Positions 1 through 5,333 of a DNA stretch of 5,333 nucleotides are shown here, one piece after another. Origin of the DNA: Planctomycetota bacterium (GTDB lineage Bacteria; Planctomycetota; Phycisphaerae; Sedimentisphaerales; Anaerobacaceae). The notes below the pieces were generated by a model. The model was not told where the DNA came from, did no database searches, and was given only the letters and a program-made list of their open reading frames with translations. Position 1 is the first letter of the stretch. Each line of letters begins with the position of its first letter. A program made the translations under genes and the position numbers. Location: assembly GCA_003644295.1 (NCBI GenBank), contig QNBZ01000114.1, forward strand, positions 1 to 5,333, given 5' to 3'.

Positions 1-168
1 TATGTAAATGTCAAGAGTGCTGGAACCGAACTTCTTATTATCATAATCGACCGTATTGGGACTGATGAGAACACGGGTAACCAAGAGCGTTATGCACACA
101 AGTCCAACAATAGCCAAAACGAGCTTCTCAATATGTTCCTCAAAAAAGTTGCCGTCCTTTTTACTCAT
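1..168 (-). CDS. Single-span membrane protein, N-terminal fragment, third gene of pilM cluster
   Basis: This reading frame is open for 56 codons from ATG at 168 to the left edge, so only the N-terminus is visible. It has a short charged cytoplasmic start (MSKKDG, then acidic EEHIEK). One hydrophobic segment follows at about residues 16-35 (from LVLAIVGLVC onward), then a polar stretch that should lie outside the membrane. An in-frame TAA lies 9 bases upstream of the ATG, so no longer start is possible. The ribosome binding site is poor: GGGA about 9 bases upstream, then an A-rich stretch. It lies 71 bases downstream of the 425-residue gene on the same strand, with no obvious terminator between, so it is probably in the pilM operon. 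By position and topology it could fill a PilO-, PilP- or GspC-like role. That is inference from context, as the visible part has no diagnostic motif. Confidence 0.75.
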   Translation of the reverse strand, partial: MSKKDGNFFEEHIEKLVLAIVGLVCITLLVTRVLISPNTVDYDNKKFGSSTLDIYI

Positions 169-239
169 TTCTTTTTATCCCAATTGTACTAAAATCCTGT
201 TTCCAGCATTTTACATCTGAACCCTTGCACCTAACGCCC

Positions 240-1517
240 CTACATCTCTTCTTTTTCTTCGATTGTTTCCGGCTTAATTTCGTCGTAGCCGTCTTTCTTA
301 AAGATATATTCGCAAATCAAATCCAGCCGTACCGCGGCTGCTTCGCCGTAGCGGTACAGCTTATGCATTTCATCTTCCAGGTCAATCGACTCGATGTTAC
401 TGCTCAGAATCGTTATCTGATTGTGCTTGAATGTTTGTGGTTCACTCAGGCCGTAATAACCTTTGAATATATGCTCTTTGCCGCTGCAAAGTTGTTTCAT
501 AAATGAAAACACCTCTTTGCTATCGATGATAACCGATACCCTGAAATGCACAACGTCAAGAACGTCATCAGATATTCTTGCCGTGCACGGTATTGTAAGC
601 CCGTCCGAGAGCGTTCTGACATAACTTGGCTCATTATACGCCGTTTCTCTGCCAAGTCCGCTTTCGGCGGACCTGGCGCTTTTGCCCTTCCTTTTTGGGC
701 TGTCCGCTGTTTTTCCGTCTGCTCCGAAACTTACTGCTAGAAGCCGTTTTACCGGCGAGGTAAAAACGCTTTTCGAGCTGGCATTAAGAACATCTATCGT
801 ATCGACAACATCTTCGGTAATCCAGTAGCCCAACTGCCAGTACCAGCAATCCTTGAGCGCCTGTTCCATTCCGCTGTATGTATATTCTTTCCAGAATTCG
901 TACCCTGCCAAATCAGCAGCGTTAGCATAGACGGAAGCAGATTCCGCTTTTTGCCGGCAGAGGGCGTCCGTAATATAGTGTTCAGCGTCTTGGGGAAAGC
1001 GGGACCCACTGTATGTGGAACGTCGAGAACTGTCCCTGTTTCCAACCACGCTGCCTGTTGTTGCCCTCTCCAACTCAGCTTCTGTGGGACAATCACGGGC
1101 GTTGATACGGACGAGCAGTTCCTCTAATGCGCTGCGAAACCGGCGACCGAACTCGTCAAAAATTAATGTTGAGCTTTCGTTTGGCTCAGGAAAAAGCTTA
1201 TAGCTCAACAATTCTCTTTGGGTAGTTTGTTTGGCTAAAAGCGCCGTTTCGTTGGCATCTCGTTGATGTATCTGCTGATATGCCTGTTCCACTTGCCATT
1301 GGCTGCTGGGAACGACGTTTTTGCTCAGCGACATAACTTTGTTACCCATCGAAACGCTTGTTTTGAGCATCTTTTTCCTGAGTCTACTGCCCATTAACAT
1401 AGAAAGCACAAGAACAAGCAAAGCAACCGCAGCAATAACAATCGGCGTCAGCAGGAATGAATAATCCTTAAAAAAACTTAGCTTCTGTGTAACATTCTTA
1501 AACTTGGATACATCCAT
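240..1517 (-). CDS. Membrane-anchored protein of the pilM cluster, PilO/GspM-like C-terminus (tentative)
   Basis: A 425-residue protein, second gene of the minus-strand cluster. Residues 1-20 are polar and basic. A strong membrane span lies at about 21-43 (from FLLTPIVIAAV), followed by a basic RLRKK stretch and a large, probably extracytoplasmic part. The middle is aromatic-rich (CWYWQLGYW, about 224-232). A low-complexity basic linker at about 273-290 (PKRKGKSARS) joins it to a C-terminal domain at about 311-416. There, predicted strand (VVHFRVSVII), helix (SKEVFSFMKQL) and strand (NQITILSSNI) recall the ferredoxin-like fold of PilO/GspM. I do not recognise the family firmly, and at 425 residues it is about twice the usual PilO length. 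I chose ATG at 1517, with GGAA 8 bases upstream. A TTG at 1544 would add nine residues but lies inside the intergenic repeat. It probably binds the upstream PilM-like protein in the inner membrane. Confidence 0.85.
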   Translation of the reverse strand: MDVSKFKNVTQKLSFFKDYSFLLTPIVIAAVALLVLVLSMLMGSRLRKKMLKTSVSMGNKVMSLSKNVVPSSQWQVEQAYQQIHQRDANETALLAKQTTQRELLSYKLFPEPNESSTLIFDEFGRRFRSALEELLVRINARDCPTEAELERATTGSVVGNRDSSRRSTYSGSRFPQDAEHYITDALCRQKAESASVYANAADLAGYEFWKEYTYSGMEQALKDCWYWQLGYWITEDVVDTIDVLNASSKSVFTSPVKRLLAVSFGADGKTADSPKRKGKSARSAESGLGRETAYNEPSYVRTLSDGLTIPCTARISDDVLDVVHFRVSVIIDSKEVFSFMKQLCSGKEHIFKGYYGLSEPQTFKHNQITILSSNIESIDLEDEMHKLYRYGEAAAVRLDLICEYIFKKDGYDEIKPETIEEKEEM

Positions 1518-1532
1518 ATTACAGTTTCCAAC

Positions 1533-1604
1533 ATTAGTTAGCAAATTAGTTAATTTGTGAGTTGGTTAATTAGTTTCCTAATTCCTAATTCCTAATTCAC
1601 TAAT
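1533..1604. repeat. Compound AT-rich tandem repeat between pilM and the next gene
   Basis: Two tandem arrays adjoin. On the plus strand, four degenerate 12-base units start at 1533, 1545, 1557 and 1569. All share AGTT at unit positions 4-7, and three begin ATTAGTT. The last unit runs into three perfect heptamers CCTAATT at 1577-1597, then a degenerate copy CACTAAT at 1598-1604 that overlaps the pilM stop codon (1600-1602). The array fills nearly all of the 82 bases between pilM and the next start. It contains many stop codons on the coding strand and would put an A/U-rich unstructured segment in the operon mRNA. Confidence 0.85.
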
Positions 1605-3822
1605 CTTCTTCTATCACAGGGGCGTCTTTCCAGATAAATTTGACGTCCAGTTCGAACCAATGGTCGTTGACTTCATAAATAACATCACCTGTTACATAGT
1701 CGATTATTTTTTTACCATCATCATCCAGTTTGGCGGTTTTACTGATAATCTCCTTTGTCATAGGGTCAACCAAAACCAGTTCAGATGTATTTCTCCCTTT
1801 TCCCTTTTTCCTTTCTTTGAGGCCTATCCCATCTGGCATCTCAGGGTCGCTCAAATCAACTTCGCCGGTTTCCAGTATGAAATGTTCAACATCGGTTCTT
1901 TTGTACAGTTCAAACGGGCTGTTTCCGTCTGCAAGAGCGTCAAGATGCAGCAGACGGGTAACAACTCCCCATTCATCGGGCTTGTTTTCCACACCGGCAG
2001 GGTCCAGCAATTCACCGATTGCTTTATACGGACTATAACCGGTTAGAGTAACCACAAAGCCGGATTTCTTCTCATTCTCATCCTGTTTCTTTTTACCACT
2101 CCTTCTTCTGCTTTTTCTGCTTTTTCGAGGCGTAGATTTACTTTTCTTTCCATAGCCCGGCGGCATAAACTCTGGATTCATCATTCCAGGCATTCCCGGC
2201 ATCATCCCCGGCCCCATCATTTCCGCCTCGCTATAATCTCTGCGTCTTCGTTTGCTCTTCTTTAGTGTTCCACCGCCGAACGTAGCACGCTCGATGTCAT
2301 TTGTAAAATAGACCGACATACTTGTTACAAATATCTGCTTTCGCTCTTTGCGTGGGACATTTACGACCGTTTCCACATCGCCTTTTTTAAAGGCCTCGTA
2401 AAGCGTCTTTTGTGTGGGATTGTTTTTTTCGTTCGGCAAAGTTGAAATTATGGTCTGCTGCAATAGCGGTACCACATCACGATACTTAAAAAGCTCAAAT
2501 TCATTTTCTATCATCGCGTCATAGCCAGGCCCCCTGTTCTTTTGCACCTTGAGCTTATCGATGGCCTGCATGGCGGCGTTATTAGTATTGATAACCTCTT
2601 GGCGAATTTCATCATTATTGTCATACTTTACCTTATCCAGATACGTCCTGGAAAAGCACAGAATCGAAGTCAGGAGCAGGATTAACGCTGCTGTGGTAAA
2701 GTACTTCGCCTTGCTGGCCCAGGTCATCGACCGGGCAATACTGCGAGGTAACAGGTTGCTTTCTATCTTGGCCAGGCCCAGTGCCTGCAGCCCAAGACCA
2801 TAGACGATGCCGAAATCGCCGACGTTCTCGTGGAATTTCGCCGCTGATACGTTCGGGCTTATAGCAAGATTTCTGAATGAGTCCGGCCTTTCAACAGGCA
2901 TTTGTAGCGTTTGCTGAAGATACTTAAGCAGGCCTCGCATTTTCGCTCCGCCGCCAAAAGCGATAACCTTCGACAATTTAGTGTTGGGATTGGAACTGTT
3001 GTAAAAGCCCAGTGACCGCTGTACTTCAGACGCCAAATCCGTAAAAATCGGCCTCATCGCCTGAAATATTTGGCGGGCGTATTTGCTCATCGCAGCGGTG
3101 CGCTTTAATTTTTCAGCTTTTTCAAAATTGAGCTTAAATGCATCCGCTATCGCAGTCGTAAAGGCGTTTCCGCCTATCGGAATCGACCTTTGCCAGACCG
3201 TTGCTCTTGTGCAGACAACCAGGTCGGTACTTTCGGCGCCTATGTCGAGGACAACAAAGCCCTGTTCGTCAGAGTCGCCCAAATCATCACGGTCGTGCAG
3301 TACATAATTATAAAGAGCCATTGGTGCCATCTGAACGTAACCGACCGTTATATTTTCCCTGCTGAAATGTTCCAGCTCTGAAGCGACAATATCACTCTTT
3401 ATAGCAAAAATACCAACTCTGGTCTCGGAACTGCCCGGCTCGGTCATCAATTGCCAGTCCCACTGAACTTCACTGATGTCGAAGGGAATCTGCTGGGCCG
3501 CCTCGAATTTGACGATTTCAGGAATGCGTTTCTGCTCAACGGGAGGCAGATTCACAAACCGTGCAAAACTGTTCTGGCTTGGCACGGAAATAACTATATC
3601 ATCTGCGCCTAAATCGTTCTGCGTTACAAACTGACGCAAACTTATCGCAATCAGCTCGTCCTTTTCTGGCTCTGTTACATTGCTGCCGGAAAGGATTTTG
3701 CCGTGCTGGATATTATCGAAGCCGATTACCTCGACGGCGCCGCCCTCGGCGTTTAAGCGCAACGCCTTCAGTGAATTATTGCCTATATCTATTGCCCAGA
3801 CCGAACCGTATCCTGACGCCAT
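1600..3822 (-). CDS. pilM: PilM-like type IV pilus assembly protein fused to a PilN-like membrane/extracytoplasmic part
   Basis: A 740-residue protein. Residues 1 to about 350 form a PilM actin-like ATPase domain of the kind that docks pilus assembly ATPases at the inner membrane. Visible motifs are phosphate-1 DIGNNSLK (12-19), a PilM-typical stretch with QQIPFDISEVQWDWQ near 110-125, phosphate-2 DIGAEST (193-199) and the adenosine motif FGGGAKMRG (289-297). NLLP at 356-359 matches the PilN motif that binds PilM. A membrane span follows at about 374-390, then an extracytoplasmic region to the end. That region holds a 68-residue Lys/Arg and Met/Pro/Gly-rich linker (519-586) and a domain beginning FVVTLTGYSPYKAI (about 589-602) resembling PilN/GspL. 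Ordinary PilM is about 350 residues, so this is a PilM-PilN fusion with GspL-like layout. ATG at 3822 is chosen over 3888 because GTGAGG lies 8 bases upstream and family similarity starts there. It is the first gene of the cluster and ends with TAG TGA. Confidence 0.92.
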   Translation of the reverse strand: MASGYGSVWAIDIGNNSLKALRLNAEGGAVEVIGFDNIQHGKILSGSNVTEPEKDELIAISLRQFVTQNDLGADDIVISVPSQNSFARFVNLPPVEQKRIPEIVKFEAAQQIPFDISEVQWDWQLMTEPGSSETRVGIFAIKSDIVASELEHFSRENITVGYVQMAPMALYNYVLHDRDDLGDSDEQGFVVLDIGAESTDLVVCTRATVWQRSIPIGGNAFTTAIADAFKLNFEKAEKLKRTAAMSKYARQIFQAMRPIFTDLASEVQRSLGFYNSSNPNTKLSKVIAFGGGAKMRGLLKYLQQTLQMPVERPDSFRNLAISPNVSAAKFHENVGDFGIVYGLGLQALGLAKIESNLLPRSIARSMTWASKAKYFTTAALILLLTSILCFSRTYLDKVKYDNNDEIRQEVINTNNAAMQAIDKLKVQKNRGPGYDAMIENEFELFKYRDVVPLLQQTIISTLPNEKNNPTQKTLYEAFKKGDVETVVNVPRKERKQIFVTSMSVYFTNDIERATFGGGTLKKSKRRRRDYSEAEMMGPGMMPGMPGMMNPEFMPPGYGKKSKSTPRKSRKSRRRSGKKKQDENEKKSGFVVTLTGYSPYKAIGELLDPAGVENKPDEWGVVTRLLHLDALADGNSPFELYKRTDVEHFILETGEVDLSDPEMPDGIGLKERKKGKGRNTSELVLVDPMTKEIISKTAKLDDDGKKIIDYVTGDVIYEVNDHWFELDVKFIWKDAPVIEED

Positions 3823-3830
3823 AAAAAAAA

Positions 3831-3836
3831 CCTCAC
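3831..3836 (-). promoter_or_regulatory. Ribosome binding site of the pilM-like gene
   Basis: GTGAGG on the minus strand is separated from ATG at 3822 by exactly eight T residues. It decides the start: the longer open frame back to 3888 adds 22 residues unlike any PilM N-terminus. The T8 spacer is a homopolymer where slippage could occur, but it lies before the start codon, so it would alter spacing and not frame. Confidence 0.75.
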
Positions 3837-3851
3837 GCTCATTTGCTATTT

Positions 3852-3872
3852 CGCAGCATAGTCGCTGCTGCG
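3852..3872 (-). promoter_or_regulatory. Stem-loop in the pilM leader
   Basis: A perfect 7-bp inverted repeat: CGCAGCA at 3852-3858 and TGCTGCG at 3866-3872, with a 7-base loop. In the predicted pilM mRNA it lies in the 5' leader, 15 bases before the GTGAGG ribosome binding site. It is GC-rich in an otherwise AT-rich region. No U-run follows it directly on either strand, so it is not an intrinsic terminator. A role in mRNA stability or translation control is possible but unproven. Confidence 0.45.
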
Positions 3873-3894
3873 GAGACCACGAACTCAATTACTC

Positions 3895-3921
3895 TTGTAA
3901 ATCCATTTATGTCGATATAGA
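3895..3921 (+). promoter_or_regulatory. Possible mtaB promoter (weak)
   Basis: TTGTAA (3895-3900) and TATAGA (3916-3921) are 15 bases apart, shorter than the ideal 17. If used, transcription would start near 3928, only about six bases before the mtaB ATG, so the mRNA would be almost leaderless. This agrees with the lack of a ribosome binding site there. AT-rich DNA gives such matches easily, hence the low confidence. Confidence 0.25.
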
Positions 3922-3949
3922 TTATACCATATTATGAAAACTTTTTCCA
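3921..3949 (-). promoter_or_regulatory. Sigma70-type promoter for the pilM operon
   Basis: On the minus strand a perfect TATAAT (-10, plus positions 3921-3926) is preceded by TGG (3927-3929), giving an extended -10. TGGAAA (3944-3949, 4 of 6 matches to TTGACA) lies 17 bases further upstream as the -35. Transcription would begin near 3914, giving a leader of about 90 bases before ATG at 3822. The -35 lies inside the first codons of the divergent mtaB gene, so the two genes share control DNA. Confidence 0.6.
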
Positions 3950-5232
3950 TAGATACTCTTGGCTGTAAAGTTAATCAGTATGAAAGTCAGCAGATTCGCG
4001 AACTGCTCGAACAATTCGGACTTACCCAGCTTGAAACTTCTGAGAGAAAATCCGATTTGGTCGTTATCAATACCTGCTGCGTTACTCATACTGCCTCTGC
4101 CAAGAGCCGACAATGCATCCACAAAGCGCAACGTCTGAACCCTAAAGCCGTTATAATCGTTGCCGGCTGTCTGCCGAGCGTACAAATCGGCGAATTAAAC
4201 AATCCTGGCAAAAATGTTCATCTAATCAGACATCGACATACTCTCGCAGCTACGTTAAGCCAAATAGTCAATGGCAAGGCCGAACAGCCACAGCCGGTAC
4301 TTGGTCAATTAGCATCATTTAAGGGCCAGACAAGGGCTTTTCTAAAGGTTCAGGACGGCTGTGACGGATATTGCAGCTATTGTATCATACCAAAAACAAG
4401 GCCTGTTGTTCACAGTAAGCCGGTCGAAACAGTACTTGCTGAAGCACAAAAACTGGTTGAGGCGGGGCATAAGGAAATCGTCTTAACCGGAGTAAATCTC
4501 GGGGCTTACGGGCAGAAAACAGTTAGAAGAGAACGCTGGGACAGTCAGGAGAACAGCAAATTGGCTGATTTACTCGATAGAATGGCCGAAATTGCTAATG
4601 TTGCAAGGATTAGATTAAGCTCATTAGAACCTGCTGATGTAACGCCGGGGTTGCTCGATATTTTCTGCAAACACCGCAACATTATGCCGCACCTGCACTT
4701 ATCGCTGCAATCGGGGTCGGAGGCCATCCTGAAAAAGATGTACAGGCAATACGGAGCTGAAGAATTCAAAGAGAAGGCCGAACTAATTAAACGCAAGCTC
4801 GACAGGCCCGCCATAACCGCTGATATTATCGTCGGCTTTCCGGGCGAAACTGATGAGGATTTCCAGCAGACGGTCGAGACGGCAAAGCAAATCGGGTTTG
4901 CGAAGATGCACGTTTTCAGCTTTTCGCCGCGGAAAGGCACGGCTGCGGCGAGTATGCGAGATGTGGTGGATAACAAAGTTATAAAACAGCGCTCGAAGCT
5001 CCTTCGCAAACTCGGCGTTGAACTGGGCCGTAAATTCAGGCAGCAATTCATCGGCGAAACAGCTACAATCCTGATGGAAAATAATAACGGCCAGCCGGGC
5101 GGACGAAGTGAAAGATACTTTAAGGTCAAACTGAAAAACGGAACGCCGAGCCGTAAAAAGAACGAATTAGTGAAAGTGAAACTGCTCGAAAACAGCGAAG
5201 ATGGCCTGAACGGCCAGGCACTCCGAAGATAG
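3934..5232 (+). CDS. mtaB: tRNA t6A37 methylthiotransferase MtaB
   Basis: A 432-residue radical-SAM methylthiotransferase, which converts t6A at position 37 of ANN-decoding tRNAs to ms2t6A in the cytoplasm. The N-terminal UPF0004 domain carries the second-cluster cysteines C11 (in TLGCKVNQYES, the MtaB signature), C48 (in INTCCVT) and C79 (in VAGCLPS). The radical-SAM cluster is C143, C147 and C150 in QDGCDGYCSYCIIP. Further conserved stretches are LSLQSGSE (256-263) and DIIVGFPGETDEDF (297-310). The tail from about 372 (FIGETATILME) fits a short, divergent TRAM-like RNA-binding domain. Length matches the MtaB family (about 430-450), and all six cluster cysteines are present, so it should be active. 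The GCKVNQYE signature separates it from MiaB and RimO. ATG at 3934 places this motif at the usual distance from the N-terminus, although no Shine-Dalgarno sequence precedes it. It is divergent from the pilM cluster and functionally unrelated to it. Confidence 0.95.
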   Translation: MKTFSIDTLGCKVNQYESQQIRELLEQFGLTQLETSERKSDLVVINTCCVTHTASAKSRQCIHKAQRLNPKAVIIVAGCLPSVQIGELNNPGKNVHLIRHRHTLAATLSQIVNGKAEQPQPVLGQLASFKGQTRAFLKVQDGCDGYCSYCIIPKTRPVVHSKPVETVLAEAQKLVEAGHKEIVLTGVNLGAYGQKTVRRERWDSQENSKLADLLDRMAEIANVARIRLSSLEPADVTPGLLDIFCKHRNIMPHLHLSLQSGSEAILKKMYRQYGAEEFKEKAELIKRKLDRPAITADIIVGFPGETDEDFQQTVETAKQIGFAKMHVFSFSPRKGTAAASMRDVVDNKVIKQRSKLLRKLGVELGRKFRQQFIGETATILMENNNGQPGGRSERYFKVKLKNGTPSRKKNELVKVKLLENSEDGLNGQALRR

Positions 5233-5236
5233 ACTG

Positions 5237-5271
5237 AGCTAAAGTTAGCTAAAGTTTGAAGTGCCTAAAGT
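5237..5271. repeat. CTAAAGT direct repeats after mtaB
   Basis: CTAAAGT occurs at 5239-5245, 5249-5255 and 5265-5271. The first two copies form a near-perfect 10-base tandem. The 14 bases at 5237-5250 are also an inverted repeat (AGCTAA, AG, TTAGCT). It begins five bases after the mtaB stop. The stem is AT-rich with no following U-run, so it is a poor terminator. Confidence 0.6.
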
Positions 5272-5290
5272 CAAAAAGAATGAAAATGAA

Positions 5291-5333
5291 TAATGAATAT
5301 CGAACAAGGAATTTCGATTTTCGAAGTTCGCCA
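5291..5333. repeat. Possible dispersed intergenic repeat, cut by the window edge
   Basis: The stretch has clustered TCGAA/TTCGA words: ATCGAAC near 5299, then TTCGA (5313-5317) and TCGAA (5321-5325) as a 5-bp inverted repeat around TTT. From memory it resembles intergenic repeats with TATCGAACAAGGAAT-type cores seen in several environmental bacterial genomes. No open frame covers it. A second copy is not visible in this window, so the repeat call rests on resemblance and internal symmetry. Confidence 0.4.

Noticed and set aside
794..1096. 100-codon open frame on the minus strand
   Set aside because: It overlaps the 425-residue membrane protein gene in another frame and has no motif or ribosome binding site that would favour it.
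1518..1544. TTG start at 1544 for the 425-residue protein
   Set aside because: It lies in the tandem repeat and is a rarer start type. ATG at 1517 leaves a normal N-terminus before the membrane span.
1533..1604. CRISPR-like array
   Set aside because: Units are 7 and 12 bases, contiguous and degenerate, with no unique spacers and no cas genes.
1660..2046. 128- and 102-codon open frames on the plus strand
   Set aside because: Both are antisense to the C-terminal coding part of the PilM-like gene and show no protein-like features.
3852..3872. Intrinsic terminator between the divergent genes
   Set aside because: The stem has no directly following U-run on either strand, and divergent genes need no terminator there. 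The T8 run lies after the ribosome binding site.
3823..3888. Longer pilM start at 3888
   Set aside because: The extra 22 residues do not resemble a PilM N-terminus and would be translated through the leader hairpin. ATG at 3822 has GTGAGG at good spacing.
4545..5129. 194-codon open frame on the minus strand
   Set aside because: It lies wholly antisense to mtaB, whose family motifs are intact. The translated sequence is Ser/Leu/Cys-rich without domains, as expected of a shadow frame.
3934..5232. MiaB or RimO identity for the methylthiotransferase
   Set aside because: The TLGCKVNQYES start and the QDGCDGYCSYCIIP context match MtaB. MiaB and RimO have different residues after the first cysteine.
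5237..5250. Terminator of mtaB
   Set aside because: The inverted repeat is AT-rich with a very short loop and no U-run, so it would make a weak hairpin.

Overview
The window holds two divergent transcription units of a bacterial chromosome. On the minus strand is a cluster of at least three genes for an envelope complex of the type IV pilus / type II secretion inner-membrane platform class. On the plus strand is one tRNA-modification gene, mtaB. A long PilM-type protein fused to a membrane and extracytoplasmic part, single-span partner proteins with little recognisable sequence, moderate GC and short AT-rich intergenic repeats suggest an uncultured planctomycete-like (PVC group, perhaps Phycisphaerae) genome. 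This placement is inference from general resemblance and is not proven by the sequence.

Layout: 1-168 (minus) is the N-terminal 56 codons of a single-span membrane protein that runs off the left edge. 240-1517 (minus) is a 425-residue membrane-anchored protein whose C-terminal part looks PilO/GspM-like. 1518-1604 is a compound AT-rich tandem repeat between two genes, which runs into the stop codon of the next gene. 1600-3822 (minus) is a 740-residue PilM-like actin-fold protein carrying a PilN-like NLLP motif, a membrane span and an extracytoplasmic domain in one chain. 3823-3933 is the divergent control region, with a good sigma70-type promoter for the pilM operon, a 7-bp hairpin in its leader and a clear ribosome binding site. 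3934-5232 (plus) is mtaB. 5233-5333 is non-coding and contains two further repeat-like stretches.

How the genes fit together: in pili and type II secretion, the cytoplasmic actin-like protein (PilM or GspL cytoplasmic domain) docks the assembly ATPase onto membrane partners (PilN/PilO/PilP or GspL/GspM/GspC). Here the PilM and PilN roles appear fused, giving a GspL-like layout, and the next two genes supply further single-span partners. mtaB is a housekeeping gene that shares only the divergent promoter region. No mobile element, CRISPR array, tRNA or rRNA was seen.
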